This document shows, in pieces, positions 21,114 through 28,350 of a stretch of DNA of 28,350 bases. The translations under genes were made by a program, and so were the position numbers. How positions within the stretch are numbered: position 1 is the first letter of the stretch; every line of letters starts with the position of its first letter. Origin of the DNA: Alphaproteobacteria bacterium (lineage in GTDB: Bacteria > Myxococcota_A > UBA796 > GCA-2862545); the NCBI GenBank assembly GCA_020632925.1, contig JACKER010000059.1, positions 1-28,350 on the forward strand, written 5' to 3'. Below the pieces are notes generated by a model, which did not search any database, was not told the origin of the DNA, and saw only the letters and a list, made by a program, of their open reading frames with translations.

Positions 21114-22376
21114 GTGTTACGCGGTCCCGTGCGGTTCGTTCGCCCAGCATGGTGGCCCGCGGTCGACGTCGCCGCCCTCGTGGCGTCCTGGTGCGTCGTC
21201 GTCCTCGCCCGGTCGGCGCTCGGCGATCTGCTCGGTCCGCTCGAGGTCGGGCGCGCCTGGCCGGTGGGGCTGCTGCTCGTCGGCTGCTGGGCCGCGTCGC
21301 TGGCGGCGGTGGGGGCCTGGCGGCGGGAGGCGCCGAGCGGCGTGCTGCTGCGGGCCGCCCTCGTGGCGACCGCTCTCGACGTCGTCGTCAGCTGGCTGCT
21401 GCGCTGGCCCGTGAACCGCTCGCTGCCCATCGGGATGGCGGTGGTGGCGGTGCTCGGCCTGACCGCGCTGCGCGCGCTGCGGCCCCGCGCCCGACGGCGG
21501 GTGGTGGTCGTGGGCCCCGATCGCGCGAGGGTGGAAGGCCTGCTGGTCGCGTCGGGTGCCACCGTCGTGCCGCGGGGAGGCGAGGGCGCCGACGAGCTCT
21601 GGGTCGCGGGCCAGGTGTCCTCGGAGGAGCTGCTGGAGCTCGCCGAGGAGGCCGATCGGCGCGGGCTCCCGCTCACGCTCGACGCCACCCACACCGGTCC
21701 CCGCACCGCTCGGGCGGAGCTGCGCCAGCTCGGGGACTGGACGGGCGTGACCTTTCGTCCGGCCACCGAGACCGAGCCCGCCCGGATCGCGAAGCGTGTG
21801 CTCGATCTGCTCGGCGCCGTCGCGCTCCTCGCGCTGTCCGCGCCCGTGTTGGCCGTCATCGCCGCGCTGATCCGCTGGCAGGACGGTGGGCCGATCCTGT
21901 TCGTCCAGGAGCGCGTCGGTCGCTACGGCCGCCCCTTCCGCATGCTGAAGCTGCGCACGATGGTGCCGGACGCGGAGCGTCGCCTGCCGGAGGTGCTCGC
22001 GCACAACGAGATCGCAGGCCCGGCCTTCAAGATGCGCGGCGACCCGCGCGTGACCCCGGTGGGGCGCTGGCTGCGGCGCTTCTCCCTCGACGAGCTCCCG
22101 CAGCTGGTCAACGTCCTGCAGGGTCACATGAGCCTGGTCGGGCCCCGGCCGCCGTTGCCCGTGGAGGTCGCCGGCTGGGAGCGCTGGCAGTGGCGTCGCC
22201 TGTCCGTCCGTCCCGGCATGACGGGGCTCTGGCAGGTGAGCGGGCGCGCCGATCTCCCGTGGGACGTGTGGATCCGGCTCGACCTGGACTATGTCGATCG
22301 CTGGAGCTTGTGGCTGGATCTCGCGCTGCTGGCGCGTACCATCCCGGTGGTGCTCGCCGGGACCGGCGCCCGGTAG
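21114..22376 (+). CDS. Undecaprenyl-phosphate sugar phosphotransferase (bacterial sugar transferase, WcaJ/WbaP type)
   Basis: 420 residues from GTG 21114 (GTG 21129 also possible; no ribosome site for either). Residues 15-35, 49-67, 78-96 and 105-121 are membrane segments, followed by a short cytoplasmic part (RRRVVVVGPDRARVEGLLV to GDWTGVTF). Another membrane helix (228-253) leads into the catalytic domain. Its motifs are all there: FVQERVGRYGRPFRMLKLRTM (263-283), SLDELPQLVNVLQGHMSLVGPRP (324-346) and RPGMTGLWQVSGR (366-378). It transfers a sugar-1-phosphate to undecaprenyl phosphate, the first step of exopolysaccharide or O-antigen synthesis at the inner membrane. It is 40-60 residues shorter than usual, with a reduced CoA-binding-like domain. 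No other polysaccharide genes are next to it. Divergent from the EF-hand lipoprotein; the upstream gap is only 48 bp. Confidence 0.88.
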   Translation: MLRGPVRFVRPAWWPAVDVAALVASWCVVVLARSALGDLLGPLEVGRAWPVGLLLVGCWAASLAAVGAWRREAPSGVLLRAALVATALDVVVSWLLRWPVNRSLPIGMAVVAVLGLTALRALRPRARRRVVVVGPDRARVEGLLVASGATVVPRGGEGADELWVAGQVSSEELLELAEEADRRGLPLTLDATHTGPRTARAELRQLGDWTGVTFRPATETEPARIAKRVLDLLGAVALLALSAPVLAVIAALIRWQDGGPILFVQERVGRYGRPFRMLKLRTMVPDAERRLPEVLAHNEIAGPAFKMRGDPRVTPVGRWLRRFSLDELPQLVNVLQGHMSLVGPRPPLPVEVAGWERWQWRRLSVRPGMTGLWQVSGRADLPWDVWIRLDLDYVDRWSLWLDLALLARTIPVVLAGTGAR

Positions 22377-22390
22377 GGCAGGGAGGTCGT

Positions 22391-22888
22391 ATGTGGTGGC
22401 TGTTGGCCGGGTGCTGGAACATCCAGGAGGAGGCTCGCCACCGCCGGGTGTGGGAGATGATCGACCACGAGCACGACCTGTACGCCGCCCGCGACGCGCT
22501 GACGCGCGGCGACCTCGAGGGCGCGCAGGCCGCCGGCGGCCGGATGGCGGAGAAGGATCCGCTCCCGGGGCTCCCGAACGAGGCCGGACCGGTCCTGCGC
22601 CAGCTCCGGGAGCAGGGGGAGGCGCTCGAGAAGGCCGCGACGCGGGCGGACGCGGCGGACCGTCTGGTCGAGATGACGGCCACCTGCGCCCAGTGTCACC
22701 ACGCGATGAAGATCCCGTCGCCGGACGGCTCGATCGCCAAGCGGACGACCGATCTCGTGTGGCTCGGGGTGGCCTTCGAGGACGAGCGGCTGTGGGCGCT
22801 CGGCGTCAACGCGCTCGGCAGCCCGCCCGACCAGCTGGGGTGGCCCGAGCGGCGCGGGCAGCTGGCCGCCGCGCTCGTCCCGCACTGA
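22391..22888 (+). CDS. Small c-type-heme (CxxCH) lipoprotein
   Basis: 165 residues from ATG 22391 behind GGGAGG, 14 bp after the sugar transferase stop. MWWLLAGC is a minimal lipoprotein signal with lipobox LAGC (mature Cys8). The rest is helical and charged, with a heme-attachment motif CAQCHH (about residues 98-103) in DRLVEMTATCAQCHHAMKIP. The helical character, with the CxxCH late in the chain, resembles class II (cytochrome c-prime-like) proteins, but I cannot assign the bundle with certainty. It should be an exported electron carrier or sensor on the outer or inner membrane surface. No redox partner is adjacent; the nearest is mbnH 4.5 kb away. Confidence 0.75.
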   Translation: MWWLLAGCWNIQEEARHRRVWEMIDHEHDLYAARDALTRGDLEGAQAAGGRMAEKDPLPGLPNEAGPVLRQLREQGEALEKAATRADAADRLVEMTATCAQCHHAMKIPSPDGSIAKRTTDLVWLGVAFEDERLWALGVNALGSPPDQLGWPERRGQLAAALVPH

Positions 22889-22901
22889 TTCCACGACAGA
22901 T

Positions 22902-23684
22902 TCAGCGCTTCGCGTCCTCCAGGCTGTCGTTCCGGAACCACCCGTCCGCCTCCGAGAGCTTGCCCCGGCGCGCGGACGTGGGCGCGCTCACCGGCTTCGC
23001 GTACGAGGACTCGGGCGCCGGCGTCGCCCATACCGTGCGGTCGATCGCCACGAGATCGGCGAGCGGCAGGTCCACCAGGTGGGGCCCGGCCGGGAGCTCG
23101 AGGTGGAGCTGCTCCTGGCGCAGCGGTCCCACGAGCACCGTGCCCGTCACGAGCTCGACGCGCCATGGCCCCGACGGGTCACCCACCGGTCCCACGCGGA
23201 CACACTCCGAGAGGAACGGCGAGAACGTCCCGAGCTCGTTCTCGATCTCGATGCGCGTGGACGCGGGATCCACCAGGACGTCGTCGCCGTGCGTCGTCCG
23301 CACCCGGTACAGGTCGCTGCTCGGCCACTCGGCGCCCCCGCGGAGCTGGATCGCGCCGATGTCGTCGGTCGGCAGGTCCACGGCGACGCGCTGACCGCCC
23401 ACGGCGACCCCCATCGCCAGCTCGGGCTCGGTCCACCGGCCCCGCAGCTCGCTGCCGTTGCGCAGCCAGACGGTGACCTGGTCGTGGCTCTCGCCGAGGG
23501 TGGCGCCCTCGACGGGGACCACCATCCCCACGTCGCCGAGCGGCACGTCCACGGTCCCGAACACCCCCTCGAGCCGCAGGGTGTCCGTCCGCACGTCGCC
23601 GACGATCACCTGTCCGTCCCGGAGGCTCACGCCCACCGGGATCTGCTCGCCCCCTCCACACGCCACCAGCGCGACCCACCACAT
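22902..23684 (-). CDS. Lipoprotein made of four similar beta units
   Basis: 260 residues from ATG 23684 behind GGGAGGTCGGG; an open extension to 23732 has no such site. MWWVALVAC is a short lipoprotein signal with lipobox LVAC. The mature chain contains four repeats of a pattern x-G-x(4)-G-x(5)-L-x-L-x(3)-G-x(4)-V-P-L-x-D-[IV]: DGQVIVGDV to PLGDVGMV, NGSELRGRW to LPTDDIGAI, HGDDVLVDP to SECVRVG, and TGTVLVGPL to LPLADLVAI. The units are 35-50 residues each. They read like small beta-barrel or Sm-like units seen in many Myxococcota and Planctomycetota proteins of unknown role. The C-terminal about 35 residues are basic and low in structure. Convergent with the heme lipoprotein (13 bp between stops). 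Confidence 0.7.
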   Translation of the reverse strand: MWWVALVACGGGEQIPVGVSLRDGQVIVGDVRTDTLRLEGVFGTVDVPLGDVGMVVPVEGATLGESHDQVTVWLRNGSELRGRWTEPELAMGVAVGGQRVAVDLPTDDIGAIQLRGGAEWPSSDLYRVRTTHGDDVLVDPASTRIEIENELGTFSPFLSECVRVGPVGDPSGPWRVELVTGTVLVGPLRQEQLHLELPAGPHLVDLPLADLVAIDRTVWATPAPESSYAKPVSAPTSARRGKLSEADGWFRNDSLEDAKR

Positions 23685-23719
23685 CCCGACCTCCCGATCG
23701 GGCGGACCGCGATCGCGAC

Positions 23720-25723
23720 GTGCGGTTCCCATCCCGCGACCTTCGGTTACATGGCCGCGTGTTCGCCCCCGCGCGAGCCCCCGACGACGCCCTGCGCGCG
23801 GTCCTCGCGACGTTGGTCCCGTCGCTGTTCGCTCCGGTCCTGGTCCCTTCGCCCCTGCTGGATCGCGGCGTACCGGCCACGTCCTTCGCGCTCGTGGGCG
23901 GGTTGCTCCTCCTCGGATCGCTGCTGCGCCCCGGAGCGTTCTCGCGCTGGTTGGTGTCCACCGGCCTGACCGTGGTGCTGTGCGGCTGGATCGCCAGCCA
24001 CCCGGCGCGCCCCGGTCTGGGGCTGCTGCTCGCGCTCGCCGCCGGATCGCTCCTGACCTCGGTGTGGCCCGACCATCGCGGGGAGGCCCCGCTCCGCGGC
24101 CTGCCCACCGTCCCGATGTCGGGGGCGGTGGTCGTCGGCCTGGCCTGGTTGGGCTGGGGTGCGGCGCTGCGTGGGCCGGGCGGGGATCTCGCGATCGCCG
24201 GGTCGGGTGTGGTCGCCGGTCTGTACGCGCTGCGCTGCGCCACCGGCCGCTTCGAGCGGCAGCTCGGCGCCGTCGCGCTCATGTGGCCCCTGGCCTACGT
24301 CGCCCTGCGGCTCGGCGGGCTGCTGGGGCAGGGCGCGGTGCCCCTGCTCGCCGTCGTGCCGATGCTGCTGATCGCCCGCAGCGTCCCGCCCGCGCGGGTG
24401 CTGGAGCCGGTCGGACGGCTGCTGGTCGAGCTGATCGTCGAGAGCCCGCCTCGCCTCCTGGTGGCGGGGTTCGCGGCAGCGTGCGTGGTCGGCTCGGTGC
24501 TCCTGGCGCTGCCGGTCGCGGACCGTACCGGCCACGGGTTCGACCTGGTGGACGCGGTGTTCACCGCCGTCAGCGCGGTGTGCGTGACCGGCCTCACCGT
24601 GGTCCCGGCGGAGCGGCTCTCCGGGTTCGGCGAGGTGGTGATCGCGGTGCTCGTGCAGTCCGGAGGGCTCGGCATCCTGTCGTTCGCGACGCTGGCGATG
24701 CAGCGCGGTGGCTTCCGCACCGAGGGCCGCCAGTCGGTCGCCGCGATGATGGGGCGTGGCACCGACCTGGCGCTCGCGTTCCGCCGGGTGCTCACCATCA
24801 CGTTCGGGACCGAGCTCATCGGCGCGACCCTGCTGCTGCCGGCGCTGATCTCCGAGGGGCACGGGGTCCACAGCCTCTGGCACGCCGTGTTCCTGGCCAT
24901 CTCCGCGAACTGCAACGCGGGCTTCGTGCCGGGGGGGACGGCGGCCGCGTTCGCGCACGCTCCCTGGGTGCTGTTGGTGCTGAGCGCGCTCGTGATCGCG
25001 GGCGGGCTCGGTCCGGCGCTGCTCGCGTCGCTCCCCGACCTCGTGGAGCGCCGGAAGGTGCCGCTCGTCACGCGGCTGTCCCTCGTGACCACGCTGTCGT
25101 TGCTGGCGCTGCCGCTGCTGCTCATCCTCGGCCTCGAGTGGCGCGGCGTGCTGGACGGGTTGCCCTTCGTCGACCGCCTGACGAACGCGTGGATGCTCAC
25201 CGTGTCCCCTCGGTCCGCCGGCTTCGCGGCCGTCGACCTGCGTCACCTCGAGCCGGCCACCTGGTCGCTGCTGATGTTCCTGATGCTGGTCGGCGGGAAC
25301 TCGGGCTCCACGGCCGGTGGCATCAAGGTGACCACCTTCGCCGTGCTGGTGCTGTCCGCGGTCGCGGCGGTCCGCGGGCGTCGCAACGCGGAGTTCGGTT
25401 GGCGCCAGATCCCCCACCGGGTGGTGTACGAGGCGGTCGCGGTCACGATGGGGATGCTCGGCACGATGGGGATCGGCCTGATCCTGCTCCAGCTCACCCA
25501 GCGCCTGTCGCTCGAGGTCGCGCTGTTCGAGGTCGCGAGCGCCGTCGGCACCGTCGGTCTGTCGCTCGGCGGGACCCACCAGGTCGACAGCGTCGGCAAG
25601 ATCGTGCTGGCAGCGTGCATGTTCGCGGGTCGCGTCGGTCCCCTGACGCTCTTCCTGCTGCTGTCCGAGGATCGCCAGGAGAGCGGGAGCGCCTGGCCCA
25701 GCGAGGAGGTTCCGGTCGGATGA
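23720..25723 (+). CDS. TrkH/KtrB-family potassium uptake channel subunit with extended N-terminus
   Basis: 667 residues if the GTG at 23720 is used, 654 from the in-frame GTG at 23759; neither has a ribosome site, so the start is open. The TrkH core spans about 240-650. Four pore segments give filter sequences VCVTGL (287-292), NCNAGF (397-402), SPRSAGF (496-502) and GTVGLS (610-615), and GGNSGSTAGGIK (525-536) is the family signature, with its intramembrane loop. It moves K+ (possibly Na+ coupled) across the inner membrane. The first about 230 residues add five or six extra membrane helices (for example FALVGGLLLLGSLL, VVLCGWIA, GLLLALAAGSLL), not present in normal 440-480-residue TrkH. It overlaps ktrA as ATGA, so the pair is co-translated. 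Confidence 0.9.
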   Translation: MRFPSRDLRLHGRVFAPARAPDDALRAVLATLVPSLFAPVLVPSPLLDRGVPATSFALVGGLLLLGSLLRPGAFSRWLVSTGLTVVLCGWIASHPARPGLGLLLALAAGSLLTSVWPDHRGEAPLRGLPTVPMSGAVVVGLAWLGWGAALRGPGGDLAIAGSGVVAGLYALRCATGRFERQLGAVALMWPLAYVALRLGGLLGQGAVPLLAVVPMLLIARSVPPARVLEPVGRLLVELIVESPPRLLVAGFAAACVVGSVLLALPVADRTGHGFDLVDAVFTAVSAVCVTGLTVVPAERLSGFGEVVIAVLVQSGGLGILSFATLAMQRGGFRTEGRQSVAAMMGRGTDLALAFRRVLTITFGTELIGATLLLPALISEGHGVHSLWHAVFLAISANCNAGFVPGGTAAAFAHAPWVLLVLSALVIAGGLGPALLASLPDLVERRKVPLVTRLSLVTTLSLLALPLLLILGLEWRGVLDGLPFVDRLTNAWMLTVSPRSAGFAAVDLRHLEPATWSLLMFLMLVGGNSGSTAGGIKVTTFAVLVLSAVAAVRGRRNAEFGWRQIPHRVVYEAVAVTMGMLGTMGIGLILLQLTQRLSLEVALFEVASAVGTVGLSLGGTHQVDSVGKIVLAACMFAGRVGPLTLFLLLSEDRQESGSAWPSEEVPVG

Positions 25724-26418
25724 ACGAGACCCAACAGTCGCAGGAGCACAAGACCGTCGAGCAGGCGCTCGTCATCGGTCTGGGCCAGTACGGGATGGCG
25801 CTCGCCCGCGCGCTCGTGGCCCACGGCGTGAAGGTCGTGGCCGTCGACCGGCGGCCCGACCGCGTCCACCTCGCGTCGGAGTTCGTGACCGAGGCCGTGC
25901 GCGCGGACGCGCAGGACGAGGAGCAGCTCGCGAAGCTCGCCCCCGCCCGGCGCGACCTCTGCGTCGTGGCGATCGGCGACGACGCGACCGAGGCCTCGAT
26001 CCTCGTCACCGCGTTGCTCCGGCAGATGGGCGCCCCGCGGGTCGTGGCGCGCGCGACCAACGAGCTGCACCAGCGGATCCTCAACCTGGTCGGTGCGCAC
26101 GAGGTCGTGAACCCCGAGGCCAGCTTCGGGGCGCAGCTCGCCGCGCGGCTCGCCCACCGCGGGCTCATCGGGGAGCTGCAGCTCGGCGACGACCTCGTCG
26201 TGACCGAGCTCCGCACGCCGGACAGCTTCGTCGGTCGGTCGCTGATGGAGCTGGAGCTCCCCCGGCGCTTCGGCGTCACGGTGGTCGTCATCCGTCGGAC
26301 GCTGCCGGGCAGCGAGGCGGTGTCCTACCCGACGGCCTACGAGACGGTCGAGCAGGGCGACGTGCTGGTCTGCGTGTCACCGCCGGGCGCGGTGCACGAG
26401 CTCGTGCGGAGGATGTGA
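25720..26418 (+). CDS. KtrA/TrkA-type NAD-binding potassium channel regulator (RCK)
   Basis: 232 residues from ATG 25720, overlapping the TrkH stop (ATGA). RCK_N (TrkA_N) domain: EQALVIGLGQYGMALARAL with the nucleotide loop GLGQYG at 20-25, then KVVAVDRRPDRV with the acidic Asp43 binding adenine ribose, DLCVVAIGDDATEASILVTALL and RVVARATNELHQRILNLVGAHEVVNPE. The RCK_C (TrkA_C) domain follows from about 145 (LQLGDDLVVTELRTPDSFVGRSLMELELP to EQGDVLVCVSPPGAVHELVRRM). Such proteins form an octameric ring that opens the TrkH/KtrB channel in response to ATP/ADP or NAD(H). Cytoplasmic, at the membrane. The length of a single RCK unit fits KtrA rather than double-unit TrkA. Confidence 0.92.
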   Translation: MNETQQSQEHKTVEQALVIGLGQYGMALARALVAHGVKVVAVDRRPDRVHLASEFVTEAVRADAQDEEQLAKLAPARRDLCVVAIGDDATEASILVTALLRQMGAPRVVARATNELHQRILNLVGAHEVVNPEASFGAQLAARLAHRGLIGELQLGDDLVVTELRTPDSFVGRSLMELELPRRFGVTVVVIRRTLPGSEAVSYPTAYETVEQGDVLVCVSPPGAVHELVRRM

Positions 26419-27309
26419 GTGCAGCTCAGGGTCGAGACCGTCGTGGGGGTCGGCGCGCTGCTCGCCGTGCAGCTGACGACGTCGTTCGCCGCCATCGGCC
26501 TGCTGGCGCGCACGAGCCCCGCCGCCGAGCAGATCCTCCGCGAGGACGTGTCGCTCGCGGCCGTGGAGGAGATGCTCGGCGTGCTGGCGGTCGATGGCGA
26601 CCAGGAGATGTTCGAGACCGCGCTGCAGACGGCGCGCGACGAGGCCACCGACGAGGACGAGAGCCAGCTCGTCCGCCGGATCGGGGTGCGGGCGCCGGCC
26701 GCGCTCGAGGGCGACCCGGCCGCGCGCATCGACGTGGTGGCGCTGGCCCGCCAGCTGTCCGCCGCCAACCGCGATCGGATGGAGGAGCTCGACCGCCAGG
26801 CGCGGTTCCTCGGTCGCGCGGGCGCCTGGGCCTCCATGCTGCTCGGCGCCTTCGGCTTCCTGCTGTCGGTCGTGGTCTACCGACGGCTGCGGCGCCGCCT
26901 GGAGGAGCCGGTGCTCGCGCTCGACGACCTCCTCGTCGCGGTGCGGCACGGGGAGCTGCGGCAGCGCGCCAACGTCCACGAGGGGCCCCTCGAGACGCGC
27001 CGGATCGCGGAGAACGTGAACTTCCTGCTCGACCGTCACGAGGAGGACACGCGGCGCCCCGTCCCGGTGGAGGTCCGCACCGATCGCGCGCTGCTGATCG
27101 CGGTGATCGACCGGTTCACCGAGCCGGTGGTGGTGCTCGACGGCAACGGTGAGCAGCTCGCGGCCAACGCCGCCGCCCTCGCGTTGCTCGACGATCCGGA
27201 GGCGCCGATGCGCGCGCTGCGCGAGGCCGTACGCGCCAGCCGTCCGGCCGAGGGTTGGGCCGTGGACGAGATCCCCAAGGCGAACGCGTGGCTCTGCCTG
27301 CGCCGCTGA
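26419..27309 (+). CDS. Membrane sensor-like protein with HAMP and PAS-like regions, no kinase
   Basis: 296 residues from GTG 26419, starting on the base after the ktrA stop (TGAGTG). Membrane helix 1 at 7-30, an about 100-residue extracytoplasmic helical region (31-130), membrane helix 2 at 132-154, then a HAMP-like segment (VYRRLRRRLEEPVLALDDLLVAVRHGELRQRANV, 153-186) and a PAS-like end (LIAVIDRFTEPVVVLDGNGEQLAANAAALALLDD, 226-259). There is no histidine-kinase, GGDEF, EAL or methyl-accepting region. The domain order is that of chemoreceptors or NtrY-like kinases without output domain. It may sense envelope conditions and act on the K+ channel or another partner by direct contact. Translational coupling to ktrA supports a link with potassium transport; function is not known. 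Confidence 0.65.
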   Translation: MQLRVETVVGVGALLAVQLTTSFAAIGLLARTSPAAEQILREDVSLAAVEEMLGVLAVDGDQEMFETALQTARDEATDEDESQLVRRIGVRAPAALEGDPAARIDVVALARQLSAANRDRMEELDRQARFLGRAGAWASMLLGAFGFLLSVVVYRRLRRRLEEPVLALDDLLVAVRHGELRQRANVHEGPLETRRIAENVNFLLDRHEEDTRRPVPVEVRTDRALLIAVIDRFTEPVVVLDGNGEQLAANAAALALLDDPEAPMRALREAVRASRPAEGWAVDEIPKANAWLCLRR

Positions 27310-27325
27310 ACCACCGGGAGGCGAC

Positions 27326-28350
27326 GTGCTGACGCGCAACGTCCTCGTGCTCGGGCTCGCGAGCCTGTTCAACGACGCCGCCAGCGAGCTCGTGGTGCCG
27401 CTGCTGCCCGTGTTCCTCCACCAGCTCGGCGGTGGCGCGGTCGCCGTGGGCGCGATGGAGGGGCTGGCGGAGCTCGTGGCGAGCCTGCTCAAGCTCTGGA
27501 GCGGTCGCGCCTCCGATCGGCGAGGGCGCGCCGTGCCCTTCGTGCTGTCGGGCTACGGCCTGGCGGCGCTGTCGCGACCCTTCCTGGCGCTCGCGAGCAG
27601 CCCCGTCCACGTCGTGCTGGTGCGGGCCGTGGATCGCGTCGGGAAGGGCCTGCGGACGGCCCCCCGCGACGCGCTGCTGGCGTCGAGCGTCAGCGAGGAG
27701 CACCGCGGCGCCGCGTTCGGGTTCCACCGGTCGATGGACCACGCGGGCGCGATGATCGGGCCTGCGCTCGCGCTGGCGTTGCTCACGTTCGTGACGACGG
27801 ACCTGCGGGTGCTGTTCCTCGTGGCCTCGATCCCGGGAGCGCTGGCGGCGCTGGTCCTGTTCCTGGCGCGCGAGGTGCCGAAGGAGCCCAAGGAGCCGCC
27901 GCCGCTGGCCTTCGAGCTCGGCCAGGCGCTGTTGCTGGCGCCGTTCGTGGTGGGGGCGCTCGGCGCGCTCGCGGACGCCTTCCTCATGCTGGCCGTAGGG
28001 GTGGACGCGCACGCGCCGCTGGTGGCGCTGCCGGTCATCTGGATCCTGCTGCACCTCGTCCGGTCCGCGCTGTCGACGCCGGCGGGCTGGCTCGCCGACC
28101 GCTGGCCGGGGCAGCGCATCGTGGCGCTGGGCTACGCGGCGCGCGCGGTCACCGCGGTCCTCCTCGGGCTGGTCGCCGACCCGAAGCTCGCCGCCGCCGT
28201 CGTCGTGTTCTCGGGGGTGGGCGCGATCACCGAGGGTGCCGAGAAGAAGCTCGTGTCGGCGCGCCTCGGGGGCACGGGGCAGGGGAGCGCCTTCGGGCTG
28301 TACCACGTGCTGGTGGGGCTGGCGGGGATGACGGGCGCCCTCGTCATCGG
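27326..28350 (+). CDS. MFS transporter, partial (C-terminus off the right edge)
   Basis: The frame is open from GTG 27326, behind GGGAGGCGAC, to the window edge, 341 codons. It starts MLTRNVLVLGLASLFNDAAS and shows the usual row of membrane helices. The loop between helices 2 and 3 reads LWSGRASDRRGRAVPF (57-72), the MFS motif-A type, and DRVGKGLRTAPRDALLA (103-119) is typical of a clade of uncharacterised bacterial MFS efflux proteins. Nine or ten helices are present, so 60-80 residues are missing. Substrate unknown. It follows the sensor-like gene by 17 bp on the same strand and is probably the last known gene of the ktrB-ktrA operon. Confidence 0.85.
   Translation, partial: MLTRNVLVLGLASLFNDAASELVVPLLPVFLHQLGGGAVAVGAMEGLAELVASLLKLWSGRASDRRGRAVPFVLSGYGLAALSRPFLALASSPVHVVLVRAVDRVGKGLRTAPRDALLASSVSEEHRGAAFGFHRSMDHAGAMIGPALALALLTFVTTDLRVLFLVASIPGALAALVLFLAREVPKEPKEPPPLAFELGQALLLAPFVVGALGALADAFLMLAVGVDAHAPLVALPVIWILLHLVRSALSTPAGWLADRWPGQRIVALGYAARAVTAVLLGLVADPKLAAAVVVFSGVGAITEGAEKKLVSARLGGTGQGSAFGLYHVLVGLAGMTGALVI

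Noticed and set aside
1..28350. CRISPR arrays, insertion sequences, phage genes, tRNA or rRNA genes
   Set aside because: No regularly spaced repeats, transposase, integrase, phage structural or RNA gene signatures were seen on either strand.

Overview
The window is about 70% GC and densely coded. It most likely comes from a Myxococcota (former Deltaproteobacteria) genome. Evidence for this is two secreted proteins ending in a Thr/Asp/Gly-rich linker, a Gly-Cys-x-Cys motif, a hydrophobic stretch and an Arg cluster (a MYXO-CTERM-like sorting tail), several small lipoproteins with Ser/Thr/Gly linkers, and the mbnP/mbnH ('metallo-mystery') pair known from Myxococcus relatives. The phylum call is inference; no rRNA or tRNA gene is present to confirm it.

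Left part (1-3643): a very long HEAT/ARM-like alpha-helical repeat protein runs off the left edge on the minus strand. Next come 769 bp without a convincing gene, then a small membrane protein whose frame is broken by what looks like a single extra base near 3467.

Polyhydroxyalkanoate (PHA) locus (3624-10180): on the minus strand are an acyl-CoA ligase overlapping a class III-type PHA synthase (phaC1), an SDR oxidoreductase, a small Cys-rich lipoprotein, a second synthase (phaC2) directly behind a short PhaE-like subunit, and a phasin-like protein. The repressor gene phaR diverges on the plus strand. Five copies of a dyad, TGYTGC-N3-GCRKCA, sit in front of phaC1, phaE and in the phasin/phaR divergent region. 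They are the likely PhaR operators, so the sequence suggests one granule regulon with autoregulation.

Envelope genes (10244-13260): a TolC-family outer-membrane channel, a PlsC/DGAT-like acyltransferase and a protein with a C-terminal J-domain.

Copper-type cassette (13342-20449): two paralogous secreted Asp-box (BNR/sortilin-like) beta-propellers with MYXO-CTERM-like tails bracket a lipoprotein MbnP and a di-heme lipoprotein MbnH that overlap by GTGA. Both propellers are predicted to begin, after signal-peptide cleavage, with His-x-Pro-His-Asp-Pro. I consider this four-gene set the best candidate for an under-described system: an MbnH-modified MbnP working with two surface propellers that may bind metal at their N-terminus.

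Right part (20457-28350): an EF-hand lipoprotein, a compact undecaprenyl-phosphate sugar phosphotransferase, a small c-type-heme lipoprotein, a lipoprotein built of four similar beta units, then a likely operon of a TrkH/KtrB potassium channel with an extended N-terminus, a KtrA/TrkA NAD-binding regulator, a membrane HAMP/PAS-like sensor without a kinase, and an MFS transporter cut by the right edge.
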